A DNA stretch of 64,000 nucleotides from Tulasnella sp. 424 (taxonomy: Eukaryota; Basidiomycota; Agaricomycetes; Cantharellales; Tulasnellaceae). The stretch covers positions 295,341 through 359,340 of the forward strand of contig WSUB01000021.1 of the NCBI GenBank assembly GCA_019633425.1, read 5' to 3'. How positions within the stretch are numbered: position 1 is the stretch's first letter; each line of letters opens with the position of its first letter. Under the pieces are notes generated by a model. The model worked only from the letters and a program-made list of their open reading frames with translations. It did no database searches and was not told where the DNA came from. Made by a program: the position numbers and the translations under genes. Of this stretch, positions 1-11,475 are shown piece after piece.

Positions 1-535
1 CGGACGATCCTGATGACCGCGCCTTGCGTGATCGAATACTCTGACAGGAGTCGGTTGTCCTCGAGCACCGTCTCCCCGAGCCAAAGCGTTTGTTCGGATG
101 CGCATATTCCAGAAGCTTCGTGTATTTTTGCTTTCAGGTCCAGGATACGATGAGAAGGACCGAGACCGCCGACGACGTATTCCATGGTTGCTGCCGCCGT
201 CGTCAACCGAGCTGTGATCGATATCTCCCGCCTCCGACCTACAGATTTTGGGTGAGAGAGAGCTGGGTTAGCATATAGACCGAGGAAAACCCACCACGGT
301 CGCGGAGTGCTGGTGGTGGTCGGCCAACTACAGGAAAACGCACACGAGCGGTTCGGTTGCGCTGTGGCCGGACGGGGCGGGTAAGAGTTCCCCTGTCCAT
401 CTTCTGCTCCATAACGCCTATGATGAACGAATCGACGCCGTTGATGGCTATTTGCCATGCTTCGGGACTAATCTCAACCTCTCCCTCGCTCGGAAAGTCG
501 GGGACGGTAGCGGAGAATTTGATCCTCCCCCCGGG
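1..535 (-). CDS. Partial gene ending in a ubiquitin-like domain
   Basis: Minus-strand gene cut by the window edge. One exon lies at about 535-346 and the next at 238-1, separated by a 107-bp intron (239-345) with a GT donor and AG acceptor. The second exon reads as a ubiquitin-like fold: a first beta hairpin (EISITARL...MEYVVGG), the helix ILDLKAKIHEASGI, then TLWLGETVLEDNRLLSEYSI and GAVIRIV, matching ubiquitin's KAKIQ, LIFAGKQLEDGRTLSDYNI and STLHLVLR in order. The upstream exon (ISPEAWQIAINGVDSFIIGV) belongs to no family I recognise. The 5' end is uncertain because a duplication boundary near 532 falls inside the open frame. Function is unknown beyond the Ubl fold. Confidence 0.6.
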
Positions 536-539
536 TATG

Positions 540-3284
540 TGTTTTAGAATGGGAAAGGTTTTCTTTGCTAGGCGTACAGCAGCCTGATAGTTATGTCGTA
601 CATGATAACGGTATGAGGAGGATGAGAGAATGTGAAATGGGGAAGAGCCCTTACTGCATGCGTTGTCGGACGGGCCAAAGCGACTTTTCGGTGGTTGCAT
701 GTGAAGGAGACCAATTTCGGATGATCCGAAGTCCGGATGGGAGGCATAGAATAAGATAGCGCTGGTAAAATAAGTGACTAGCTAGTAATTTGGGGTCAAG
801 GGTAATAGTCGGTGGTTGTAGACGGAACACACCACACGTGAAGCGGAAAACCCGAAAGATGCCGTTTGCGACCATTACGTAAGCAACAATATGCTAAGAA
901 TTAACCTCGTCATTGGACTTGCCTTCCGCTCCAGATATCTACCAGGAGCAATATATATCGAGAGATGTATTTGTATTACTTCGTCGAAGGAGTTTCATCT
1001 ATTGGGTCATGAAATGTCATCAGTCATCGTCTCATTAGAGGTAAGCCCCTGCCCGGGGGTAGACTTGGCAGTGTAACGGGGAGACTAGGATATGAGCAAC
1101 GCATAGATGCGTAGTATCAGTCGGTAGTGCTAGTGAGCTGGATTGCAACACAAGAATTGCGGTATTGACTCGCTGATAATGGAAGTTTCAGGCCAGAGAT
1201 TGGACCTCGTAAGACGTTCCTAATTAACCTATAACCGCCATGACAAACATAAGGTACAAGATGCGATGAATGAATTAGGCCCTGTTACATGAAGTCCAAG
1301 AGCAAAGGTCTTGTCGTTACGCGAAAGACTCTCGGAACGCTTGGGCTCGGGCGGCAGTCGAACAGCCGAAACAACCAAACTGTGGGAACAATCGCAGGGC
1401 CGTGTCTTGGTCACCACCCATTCGCCCCATCCTCAGGCTTCGACGTTCCCCTAGAATGAATTGAATTCTGGAACTTCACCAAGTATGGAATAGCTGCGAC
1501 TCAAGTTAGTACTTTGCTTCTTCTGGCCCTTTGTCCAGCGGCTTAAGAAGGACTCCGATAGCGCTCGGCTGTCGCCTGTGACGCCTGAACGACCGAAATC
1601 TCCCCCCCAACATTATTGAGTCATGATCAAAGTTACTCCATTTTGGGAAATCCCGCTGCCACTCTGAAGTGTACCGGCTGACCGGGACCGCCGAGGTGGC
1701 CGACTGTACCCGAGCCCACCGGGCGAAAGCTTACCATTCACGTTAACCGCCCATTAAGCTCCAAAAAATGAATGCAATGAAATTAAATCTGTAGATGTGC
1801 AAGCGATAGCGAAAAAATCTCGCTACTTTCCACCGTAGAAGGATTTCCCGGTCTGTGCCCGTCGATCACTCATCCACGTTTAGATTCGCAGAAGTGAGTC
1901 CCAGATCCTATCATCTCACACTCTGCCTCCGACTTTCTGAGAGAAGCACAGAGCTCATAGGAGCCTACTTCTGATAGGTGCTGCTGCGTCGCCTTCATTG
2001 ACGTCGGGATGTGGCTGTGCGTCGCCGTCGCCTTGAGGACGAGTCGTGGCCAACGCGCAGATCAAAAATGCTATTCAGCTCTTGCTCATAGCATAGCATT
2101 CTCTATCCTATGTTCGAAGAAACGAAAAGTTTCCCCTGGTGTTGGAAAGGGTGGAATCCACCTTGTTCGTCGATTTTCCCGCAACATGAAGGTGGCGAAC
2201 CAACGCTCAACGCGTGTCTGCTTTCTGCGCCCGACACGACCATCACCACCACCACTTGACCTCGTGTGCACAGCTGGTGGCACTGGCACTACTCCTTTGT
2301 ATCGTCTGGTATATAAGGGAGTCAGGAGCACTCGCAAGCTCCTCGTTCACCATCCTCTTCAGACTTGCATAGAACCGACCATCAAACGGCTAGCAGATTA
2401 CTCGCTGAGACCCTTATGTTGATTTGTGCCACCGTTTTCTACTACATAGACTAGCTGGAAACGATGGAAACTGATTGAACTACTATCCTCCATAAAGCTG
2501 CTAGTGGCCTCTGGGGTCCTTCCCCCCTACGTTCTGCTATGTATACTGCCCCTGGACCTCGTCGTGCGCCCAAGAAGGCTCCGACCAGGTCCTAACGCAG
2601 ATTTAAAAATGCTTTGCAAGGTTCTCTGGCTATTCTCCTCTTCGAAATATCGATCCAACGCCCTGCGACTCCCTCACCATAATGAGCTTATCCGGTTCCG
2701 GGGCATATATCTAGCCCAGGGCCACCCCATCTATGCGCTTTTAAGAGACCTATTTCGTGATAGCTCGTATTCCAAGCCCTTTCTAGCTGGAATTTCGAAC
2801 TCGGATCTTTTAGAGTTCCCTGTTCACGGTCGCTGGTCCCGACACTTCCTTGCCGAACTCGGGACTCTACTGTGAATACACACAGACACTAAAATGAAAC
2901 AGGGATATAGCCTAGAAAAATACGATCGGGGATTGTCACGTACCGATGTCCGACTAGATCAACGGACTTCGGGCCTCCGATAGTTTCTAGCTCGACTTCC
3001 TTGTTTCATCTGGGCTCATCGAACTCTCTCATTTGTTTAATGAATAGAGCCACGTCATATATTTGTTTGGACTTGTTCCATTTCTGTACTTCCCAAAACA
3101 AGGCATTCACTGGAGGCAAGCGCGCCTACTCCCGTCTGCGGAGATGAGACGCCTGGAGCTTGGACCCTTCACAAACCTGACAGAACAACTGGCAAGACCA
3201 AACTCCCGCTCCAAGTAAGTGTAATATACAACGGACTTGCAGATTAGGCGACTAAATATGGCGCGTTGAATCTAAGAGTTCGTC
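540..3284. other. Duplicated spacer, no supportable gene
   Basis: About 2.7 kb shared with 6,910-9,640. Open frames here are short, and the frame is not kept between the two copies (insertions and stops differ), which argues against coding function. A small inverted repeat lies near 717-730 (ttcgga/tccgaa) and is also present near 7,097-7,110. Confidence 0.6.
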
Positions 3285-3292
3285 TATAAAAG
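3285..3292 (+). promoter_or_regulatory. TATA box of the dsRBD-like gene at 3383
   Basis: A TATAAAAG element sits 98 bp before the ATG. The same position is occupied by TATA or CATA-type elements, 92-98 bp upstream, in all five paralogues. Confidence 0.65.
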
Positions 3293-3382
3293 AGTCTGAC
3301 TAAAGGGAGCATTGACTACATCCCCAAGCCTCCTCCATTCTACTCTCAACGAGCAGCCTCATTAACCTAGACCTATACTGAA

Positions 3383-3769
3383 ATGGAAGGAAGAAGTGAT
3401 CTTCTTGCTTTGCTTAAGCCTTGAAGTCGATCTAACCTTCTTATAATTTAGGGTACTGGTTGACGCTTAACAACTTGAAGCAGGCACGCGTACTAGACTT
3501 TGAAGTGAAAAGAGAAGAAATATTGCGTGGTGGAATGACGGAATGGCAGGTTTCGATTACAAGCAAGTCGTCCTAATTTCATCACTTTGGGGCAGGACTT
3601 ACATTACTGGTGCTATCCTTCCTCAGTTACCTTACTGAACCCAGTCAGGTTCCCTTTGTCACAGGACATTCTTGGGCAAACCTACTGGGATTACGGAGCC
3701 CGCGTCCAAGAGGCGAAAGAAGGCGTTGCCAGGAACATCGTAAACCTACTCGGAGTCGACCCAGTGTAG
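3383..3769 (+). CDS. Small stand-alone dsRBD-like protein, group II, copy 1
   Basis: Three exons, 3383-3395, 3452-3562 and 3627-3769, join in phase to give 88 residues. Intron 1 (3396-3451) is GT-AG with a CTAAC branch site; intron 2 (3563-3626) is GC-AG with the strong donor GCAAGT. Reading through intron 1 would hit a stop at 3422, so splicing is required. The protein has the dsRBD order alpha-beta-beta-beta-alpha: helix 1 (WLTLNNLKQARVLDFE), strands around TEWQVSITI, GQTYWDYGA, then helix 2 (VQEAKEGVARNIVNLLG). The GPxH loop of classical dsRBDs is absent, and the helix-2 KKxAK motif is reduced to AK. The middle exon is exactly 111 bp, as in every paralogue. Function is unknown: dsRNA binding is inferred from the fold pattern, and the RNA-contact residues are weak. 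Confidence 0.7.
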
Positions 3770-5845
3770 CCACTTCCACTCCTGAGAAGCCAACTTCGAG
3801 TTGGATAACGTAGGAGATGATGGATTTATTTAAGTATTTTAGAACTCGGATGTATTTGTCAGAGTATGTCAGACAATCATTGGCGTTCTTAAACATCGTA
3901 GCACAGTGATTAGTACGTGTCGTAATAGCTACACCACAGCCGAGACGAAAAAACTACCTGAGAGGGGTGTAAGTGTTAGGTAGCTGGCTCACCTGTAAAA
4001 GAATCAAAGTGTCTTGACAGATCATCCGCGGGTGGCCGCTGCTGCCCATACCTCGCGCAGGAAGCTGCCGCAGGGTACTTCCGAACTCCTTCACGACGAG
4101 CATGATACCTCCCAGCACGTATGCTCTAGGAAATCTTTATCTCATCAGGTTTCTGGTGATCGGGTTACTCTGGGGGACGGCACCCTCCCAACGTCAGATG
4201 GACAAGGGTTTGGACCGGTTCTAGTCGGAGGGCTGGTTCCTTTGTTTCCCCTGCAAAATATTAACTAGGGCAAAAGAGATAAATTTATTTATTCCGATTT
4301 ACTGCTCTACATAGATCATGTTATTTCTTGCGAGTGAAGAGTCCTTCTGGTGGAGCCGAAACCGACAACAGCCAGAGAAAGTACTGCCTCACATGACACC
4401 TGACTAATATTCAACTCAATGATTTGTTCGAACTGTGCACGCGCAACGACTCAGGATATCTGGGAGGCCCCTCCACGCTCGGTGGAGATAGGCCCAGCAC
4501 AGGCACAACTCTCCCGACCGTGATATATCTGACATCTCAAGTTACAGCGACATTAAGCCAAAAGCTTCTACTTAGAAATTCTATTTGATGCACTGCCCAA
4601 ACGCTGTATCATCATCATACACCAGAATCCCCTCAGCTTCCGCCTTACAAGAGGTGGGTTGAGGTGGCTGTGCCGCCGCCGCGGCTGCGCGATCCTTGCC
4701 TCGTGGACTGTGCGTAGTCAGTATGTAGACGATCAAAGCCATTCAGTAACTGTGTTTCAGCATGACAAATACCTTGAGGCAGAATATTTTCAGATCTAAC
4801 GAGGAAGCCACCAGTCGGGTAGAATCTCCCACACTTCCGTGCTGTTCAAATCCAATTGCAACCACCGCTCAGAACCACACCAGCGCCCGGTTGAGTAGCC
4901 TGCAGCTCACACCCCCGCACAAGGCTCCTACAACAGCCTACAACTCTACTTAGTTTGTCGAGTCTTGCCAAGGCAGCCCCAGCGGTGGCAGCGTCTCAGC
5001 AGCGCTCTTCGATCCCTGGTCGCACACTCCGAGTCGCAGGGGCAACATACATCATTGTGAACGCTGATAAATCAATTTACGCTCGTGGTACTCGCGAAAC
5101 TAGGAGATCTGCGTAGTTTCTTCTCGGAGAGACTGCTTCAATCTTGGACCACAAATCATCGTCTGCCGATGCTTAACTGGTGACGCGTGAGGTTGCCGGA
5201 GGACCTTGTCTTGTGCCCACGAAGGCCTTGACCAGGTCCTAAAGCAACTTGTACGACGTTATGAATCGATCTGCGGTGGGGTCCAATGCTTGTCGTGGCG
5301 CAGGCCGGACCGTTTAAACCCTCAATCGGACGCGGTATATGATCTGCGACACTGGTGGGGGCGCCTCGACACAAGGGGGATCTGTAATATGCTAGGGCCG
5401 TTTGTCTATGTAGAACCGGCGAAAAGTACAGCTGCGGCGCCTTTGCTACCCAAAACGCTCTTTCGGTGGAGATCCAGGCTCGATGTGACTGAGTCTTGAC
5501 CTATCATTTTGGGGAACGAATGGAAAAGGGAACTACGCCATACGCACCCCAGAATCTGCCGCTCCTACTCGTGCCCGCTCCGACACCGCTGTCCGGAGTA
5601 CACCAGCAACCCCCACCCGAACCGTTAAACAAGTCAATTATGTCTCCTCCTTTGCATTATAGGGTTGTTCCTTTCGAGCAAAGAATACAGAAAACGAAAC
5701 TTTCGACTGCGCCATGTGTCTGTAGAACGGGCGTCTGTAATCCCCTATTCCGGCTATGACAATGGACCTCTTCCAAAAATTCCTCATGAGAGCATTGAGC
5801 GTGTCAATGACTTATATGGGCAGTCTCAAATAGCGCTGCGTACAG
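3770..5845. other. Duplicated spacer between dsRBD-like genes
   Basis: The sequence is shared with 11,480-13,545. Open frames around 4762-4953 and 5156-5499 have partial counterparts near 12,433-13,222, but indels between copies break the frames. I see no supportable gene. Confidence 0.55.
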
Positions 5846-5854
5846 TATAAAAAG
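5846..5854 (+). promoter_or_regulatory. TATA box of the dsRBD-like gene at 5938
   Basis: TATAAAAAG lies 92 bp before the ATG, in a block closely matched upstream of the paralogue at 13,643. Confidence 0.7.
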
Positions 5855-5937
5855 CCTGCCACTGCAAGAACCTTTCCTCAACACTCAAGCACTACTCGCC
5901 TCTTACCCTCCAGTCCCAGTCTTCTCTGCAATTTCAA

Positions 5938-6323
5938 ATGGACGGACAAAGTCAGTCGCTTTCTTACCACCTTTCTCCCCAATTTCTAACACCAGTGCTA
6001 GGACCGTATATGACCCTGCACAATATGCAGCAACAGCGAATGATCAGTTATCGTGAAGAGGAACATGAGCGAGGTCCGCGTGATGCACCTGAATGGGAGA
6101 TCTGGATACACAGTGCGCTATTTCCGCAATCATTCTGACCGCGCAGATCAACGCATAAACTAACTTTGCCTTCCTAGTCACCGCTGTCAACACGGCACTG
6201 GGATATCGCAACATCGCTGGCCAGCCATACTGGCAGCGGGCGCCCAGGAAGCAACAGGCGAAGGATATGGTAGCAAGACAAGTCTTATTTGCCCTGGGAC
6301 TCAGTCCTTCCGATATCCAGTAA
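5938..6323 (+). CDS. Small stand-alone dsRBD-like protein, group I, copy 1
   Basis: Exons 5938-5950, 6002-6112 and 6178-6323 give 89 residues. Intron 1 (5951-6001, GTCAGT donor) is 51 bp and open in frame, so a 106-residue isoform from intron retention is possible; the matching intron in group II argues it is real. Intron 2 is 6113-6177. The protein shows a better dsRBD match than group II: helix 1 (MTLHNMQQQRMISYREE), the loop GPRDAPEWEIWI (aspartate where classical dsRBDs have the GPxH histidine), GYRNIAGQPYW, and helix 2 (RKQQAKDMVARQVLFALG) with the AK of KKxAK. One domain fills the whole protein; no catalytic or targeting segment is visible. Likely nuclear or cytosolic dsRNA-binding or domain-domain interaction protein; role unknown. 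Confidence 0.72.
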
Positions 6324-6512
6324 TTCACTCAGCGGCCCTCCGCTTTATTATTATTGATTGTCTTTGAATACCCTACCTTTTGTTGAACGCCTTAATACCC
6401 TGTAATGCAGGACTCTGATGAATTAGTCTTATTTTGACTATCATCGGCGTCCTGGACAATGCATTTAGAATATAATCTCAATATAATTTGTATAATGTAA
6501 AAAGACTGGTCA

Positions 6513-6905
6513 AGGAGAGTTTTTTCTTCGGACAAGACGTGACGCTGCCCTAATCGCAAAATCGACGTCGGGGCTTCGGGAAAAGGGAGGTGAAGGATAG
6601 AGGGAGAATCATATGCGTAGTGGCAGAATGGCCTAGATGGAAGAAACCTGACGATCAGTGAAGCAAATGGGGATGCTACCGATAACCACTGTATATACTC
6701 TCGTAATCTGAATATAGAATGTGCGACAGTCAGGGTCGCAGCAAACATTGCGGCTTGACAAAAGCCTACAGCACATGGAGCAACGGCGTTTGCAACATCC
6801 CCTGCCAATCTTCCTCCGAACTCGCTTTTGGAACGCTATCAGCGGAAGCCCCCTTCCCATAATCCACCATCCATATCTCCTGCTCACCCATTTTTCACCC
6901 TCCTC
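6513..6905 (-). pseudogene. Decayed 3' half of the Fmp10-like gene
   Basis: Homologous to 14,219-14,640 on the same strand. It retains the 3' part of exon 2 (GDVANAV region near 6790-6820), a 9-nt micro-exon between AG and GT (ITR in place of LTK) and the start of the last exon. Exon 2 is frameshifted, the last exon has an in-frame TGA at 6609-6611, and everything upstream of exon 2's middle is missing where the next duplication unit begins. It is therefore a truncated relic at a tandem-duplication junction. Confidence 0.85.
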
Positions 6906-6909
6906 GAGG

Positions 6910-9641
6910 TATGTGTTTTAGAATGGGAAAGGTTTGCTTTGCTAGGCGTACAGCAGCCTGACAGTAACGTCGTATGTAATAATATTATGAGGAGGATGAG
7001 AGGTCGCGAAATGTGAAGAACCCTTACCGCATGTGTCGAAGGGTGGGCCAAAGCGACTTGTCGAAATTTCAGTAGTTGCATGTGAAGGAGACCAATTTCG
7101 GATGATCCGAAGTCCGGACGAGGGGCATAGAATATGATAGCGCTGGTGAGATAGGTGACGAACTAGTAATTTGGGGTCGAAAGCAACAGTCGGTGGGTGT
7201 AGCCGGAGCTCATTACGCACGAAGCGGAACCCCGAAAAGATACCGTTTACAACCATTGCCTAAACAACCATGAATTGACCTCGTCATTGGACTTGCCTTT
7301 CGTTACATATATACCAGGAGCGATATCGAACGATGTAGCTGTATCATTGCGTTGAAGAGTTTCATCTATGGAGCCATGAAATGTCTGTCAGTCATTGTCT
7401 CACCCCAGGGCTAGGCCATGACAAGCTTCCCTGCCTGGGGATAGACTTAGCAGAGTAGCCGGGGCGGCTATGATATGAACGACGTCTAGATGCGCAGTGT
7501 TTGTCGGTAATGTCTAGTGGGCTGGATCGCGACACAAGAATTGTGACATTGAATCGCTGATAATGGAAATTTCAGGCCAGAGATTGGACCCCGTAAAACA
7601 TTCCTAACCTATAGGCGCCATGACGGACATAAGGCCCAAGGTCTAAGGAATGAACTAGGCCCTGTAAGACAAAGGGCAGGAACAAGGGACTTTCATTACG
7701 CAGAAGAGCGCTTGGCCGCAGGCGAACAGCCGAAACAACCGAACTGTGTGAACAATCCCAGTGTCCTGGTCGCCATTCGCCGCCGCCTCAGGCTCCAACG
7801 TTCCCTATAATCAACTCAATCCGGAATTCGCCAGGTGCGGACATAGCTGGGGCTCGCGTTACTCTATCAGACGATTTACTTATGACCCTTTATCAAGCGG
7901 CTTAAGACGGACTCCGACAGCGCTCGGTCGTTCCCTGTGGAGACTAAGCGAGATCTCCCCCTACGATCAATGACTCATGATTGAGTTTACCCTTTTTTGG
8001 AAGCTTGCTGTGGCTCTGGTGTGGACTGGCTGGCTGGGACCGCCGAAGCTGTTAGTGCCGAATGAACCCGACGAATAATCGAGCCGCTGGGCGAGAGATA
8101 ACCGTTGACGTTAACCCCCCCCCCCCCATAAGTACTGAAAAATGAATTAAATGGCATTGAATCGGTAGATGTACAAGCGATGGCGAAAAACTCTCGGCAC
8201 CTTCCAATGTAGACTCATTTCCAAGTCTGCCCTCCGATCAGTCAGCCACGTATAGATTCGTAGAATGGAAGCCCCATATCTGGATACCTCCTACTCCTTC
8301 TCCTAGTTTCTAAAGAAATCGTAAGGTTTATTCAAGCTCGATTTCCATAGCAACTCCTGCCTCGCACTCAATGGTTTCGGTATGTGGCTGTGCCCCGTTT
8401 GCCTCGAGGACACATCGTGGTCGACGCGCAGACCAAAAATGCTATTCAGCTCTTGCTCATAGCATAGCATTCTCTAATATATTTTCGAAGAAACGAAAGG
8501 GTCTTCTGGCGTTGGAAGTGGTGGAATCCATTTGTTCGTCGATTTTCCCGCAACGTGGGGCAGCGGCTCATCGCCCAACGCGTGTCTGCTTTGTACGCCC
8601 GACACAACCACCACCACCATGACTCGAGCTCGTGGTCCAAGCTGTCTGCACCAACACTATTTTCTGGTATATAAGCCAGTCAGGAGCACTTGCGAGCTCC
8701 TCGTTCACCTTCTTCTTTGGACTTGCATGGGACTGTCCATCAAAAGACTCGCATATAACTCGTTGGCACCCATATCACATTCGTGTCACCTAGATTTATT
8801 CCTCAGATTAGATGTATCTGAGGGAAACTGATTGAACCACTGTCCTCGGTAAAGTTGCCAATGGCTTCGGTGCTCTTCCCCTACGTTCTGCTACAGGACT
8901 CTCGGACCTCGTCGTATGCCCAAGAAGGCTTCGATCAGGTCTGAGTACCAGTGTGGAAAGGCTTTGCAAGTCGCTATGACTATTGTCGTTCCCGAAACCC
9001 CCGATCCAACGACCTACTAAGGCGCTCTTCCCATCAATGAACCTATTCAGTTCCATTGCATACTTCGAACCCGCAGTCACCCCATATAAGTACTTTCAAG
9101 AGGCCCATTCTGCTGTGGTTTTCATCCCAAGCGTATTCCGGGGGAATTTCGAACTTTGACAACTCGGAGTTCCCTGTTCGCCGTCCTTGGTCCCTACTCT
9201 TCCTTGCCGAACCTGGGACTCCACCATGCATACCCACACGCCCTGAAACGAGTCAAAGATACTGCCTAGAGAGTATGATCGGAACTTTTCGTATACCGAT
9301 GTCCCTCTCCACAAGCGAATATTCCAGGCCCTCGATATTTCGGGCTCGAGAACCCTGTTTCGTCTGGGCTCTTCGCATTCTCTCTCTTGTTAGCACCAAT
9401 AGAGCTACGTCGAATATGTGTTTAGATTTGTTCCATTTCTGTACTTCCCAAATGAGGAATTCTCTGGGGGACAGCGCGACTTCACCGGTCTTTGGGGATG
9501 AGATGCCGGGAGCTTACGCCCTTCACATCCCCGACTGAACAACTGACAGGACCAAGCCATTGGTCCGATTTAATGCAGTATGCCGCGGCGATTTCGCGGT
9601 TTAGGCGACCCAAGAAGGCGCTTAGCATCTACGAGTTCGTC
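6910..9641. other. Duplicated spacer, no supportable gene
   Basis: Counterpart of 540-3,284. It contains a 14-base C run at about 8,117-8,130. Frames seen near 8,371-8,831 and 8,808-9,080 are not preserved in unit 1. Confidence 0.55.
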
Positions 9642-9649
9642 CATAAAGG
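9642..9649 (+). promoter_or_regulatory. Degenerate TATA element of the dsRBD-like gene at 9739
   Basis: CATAAAGG replaces the TATAAAAG of the unit-1 paralogue at the same distance (97 bp) from the start codon. Confidence 0.45.
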
Positions 9650-9738
9650 AGTCCGACCATGAGGAGCATCGACTGCATCCCCAGCCTCCTACACTTTACT
9701 CTTTACGAATAGCTCCGCTATCTCAGACTGATACTATG

Positions 9739-10132
9739 ATGGAAGGACAAAGTAATTTTCTTGCTGTATTTGGGCCTTGTGGTCGAGCTAACCTAGTTCC
9801 CTTCCGTGATTTCAGGGTACTGGTTGAGACTTCACAACTTGAAGCAAGAACGCGTACTAGACTTCGAAGAGAGGAGAGAAGAGTCAATACGTGGTGGAAT
9901 TACGGAATGGCAGGTTTGGATTACAAGCAAGTCGTTCCGGTTTCATTACTCTGGGGCAGGACTTACATACTGGTGCTATCCTTCCTCAGTTACTTCCCTA
10001 GACCCAGCCAGGTTCCCGTCGCTACAGCACACTGTTGGGCAACCCTACTGGTATCATGGAGCGCGTCTCCAAGCGGCGAGAGAAGGCGTTGCCAGAAACA
10101 TCCTAAACCAACTCGGGGTCGACCCAGTGTAG
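9739..10132 (+). CDS. Small stand-alone dsRBD-like protein, group II, copy 2
   Basis: Exons 9739-9751, 9816-9926 and 9990-10132 give 88 residues. The start at 9739 rather than the adjacent ATG at 9736 matches the paralogues (MEGQ/MEGR). Intron 1 (9752-9815) begins GTAATT; intron 2 (9927-9989) is GC-AG with donor GCAAGT. Helix 1 is WLRLHNLKQERVLDFEERRE, the strands include TEWQVWITITS, then GQPYWYHGA and helix 2 LQAAREGVARNILNQLG, where even the usual AK is AR. It is intact, with exon sizes 13/111/143 identical to copies 1 and 3. RNA binding is doubtful because the basic contact residues are missing. Confidence 0.7.
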
Positions 10133-10983
10133 TCATTTCCACCGATGAGAAGCCAACTTCGAGTGGGGTTCAATTTGAAGCATAAGAGATAATGGTCTTT
10201 ATTTAATTATTCTAGAACTCGGATGTATTTTGTCAGAGTATGTCAGACAATCATTAGCGTTCCCGACTCGGACATTGTAGCATGGCGACTTGCACCTGTC
10301 ATACAAGCTAAAACACAGCCAGAGCAAAAGAGCTACCCGAGGAGTCTGTAATATATTAGCTAGCTGGTTCATTCGTAAAGGGGCCGAAGCGTCTTAAGGG
10401 TCACTCGCGTTCCAATGCATACCTCCAACCCATACTCACCCTTTCTAAGTTCCTTTAGGAGATCTATTCGCCATAGTTCTCATTTCAGCCGTATTCCAAG
10501 TGAGAATTTCGAACTTCGACCTCCCGGGGCTCCCTGTTCACGGTCGTTGGTCCCTACGCTTCGTTCCCGAACCTTGGACTCTACAGACCAGAAGTGAGAC
10601 AAACATATAGCCTGGAAAATACGATCGGAGCTTGTTACATGCCGCTGTCCGTTTCCATGAACCAATTCCCCGCCTTCGATACTTTCTGGCTCGAGTACCC
10701 TGTTTCGTCTGGGCTCTTCGCATTCGCTCTCTTCTTAAAATCAACAGAGCCACGTCAAATATGTGCTTGGATTTGTTTCCCTTTCTGTACTTCCCAACCG
10801 AGGAATTCGCTGGGGCCAGCGCGCCTTCACCTGTCTTTGGAGATGAGACGCCGGGAGCTTAGGCCGTTCACATCTCCGACTGAGAAATTGACAGGAATAA
10901 GTTATCGTTCCAAGCAAATACAATCTGCGACAAATTTGCTACGTAGGCGACCAAAGAAGGCGTCTTGCATCGACGAGTTCCTC

Positions 10984-10991
10984 CATAAAGG
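10984..10991 (+). promoter_or_regulatory. Degenerate TATA element of the dsRBD-like gene at 11081
   Basis: CATAAAGG, 97 bp before the ATG, is the same altered element as in the left nested copy. Confidence 0.45.
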
Positions 10992-11080
10992 AGTCTGACT
11001 ACGGGTGACATTAACTACATCTCAGTCCTCCTACATTTTGCTCTCTAGCAGTAGCCCAGCTATCTAAGACTGATACTAAG

Positions 11081-11475
11081 ATGGAAAGAAGAAGTGATCT
11101 TCTTGTTGTACTTCGACCGTGCGGTCGAGCTAACCTAGTTCCCTTCTGTGATTTAGGGTACTGGTTGAGACTTCACAACCTGAAGCAAGAACGCTTAATA
11201 GAATACGAGGAGACAAGACAAGAGTCATCGCGCGGTGAAACTACGGAATGGCAGGTTTGGATTAGAGGCAAGTCGTTCCAATTTCATTACTCTGAGGGCA
11301 GGATTCACATCACGGATACCATCCCTCCTCAGTTACTTCCCTGAGCTTCGCCAGGTTCCCTTTGTCACAGCACATTGTTGGGCAGCTCTACTGGGACTAC
11401 GGGGCACGCGTCCAAGAGGCGAGAGAAGGTGTTGCCAGAAACATCTTACACCTCCTTGGGGTCGACCCACTGTAG
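11081..11475 (+). CDS. Small stand-alone dsRBD-like protein, group II, copy 3
   Basis: Exons 11081-11093, 11157-11267 and 11333-11475 give 88 residues. Intron 1 is 11094-11156; intron 2 (11268-11332) is GC-AG with donor GCAAGT and acceptor CTCAG. A second possible acceptor downstream (CCCTAG in copy 2) is mutated here, which supports the CTCAG acceptor for the whole group. Without splicing the frame is open only to 11,344 and lacks helix 2. Helix 1 is WLRLHNLKQERLIEYEE, the middle strand TEWQVWI, helix 2 VQEAREGVARNILHLLG. Intact. Its role is unknown. Confidence 0.7.

Larger units (their letters stand above)
532..6905. repeat. Tandem duplication, unit 1
   Basis: Direct-repeat partner of 6,906-14,390. 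Landmarks recur in the same order: the block around 535-640 matches 6,908-7,015, 690-870 matches 7,085-7,250, 4,760-5,000 matches 12,500-12,740, and 5,160-6,320 matches 12,870-14,027. It holds two dsRBD-like genes and ends in a broken Fmp10-like gene fused to the start of unit 2. Confidence 0.85.
9050..10397. repeat. Nested 1.35-kb tandem repeat, left copy
   Basis: Matches 10,398-11,745 at an offset of about 1,345 bp: an upstream block (GAATTTCGAACTT), a TATA-like element, a complete dsRBD-like gene and a downstream block (ctagaactcggatgtatt). Unit 1 has one copy of this block (about 2,690-4,020). Confidence 0.85.

Noticed and set aside
2009..2422. Plus-strand 137-codon frame with a partial match at 8,371
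   Set aside because: The frame and stops are not preserved between the two duplicated copies; similarity is at DNA level only.
3383..3424. Premature stop making the first dsRBD-like gene a pseudogene
   Set aside because: The stop at 3422 lies inside intron 1 once the paralogue-supported donor at 3396 is used; the spliced gene is intact.
8110..8130. C run (also C and G runs at about 30,153 and 33,850)
   Set aside because: Simple homopolymers in non-coding spacers; likely slippage, and lengths may be sequencing-sensitive.
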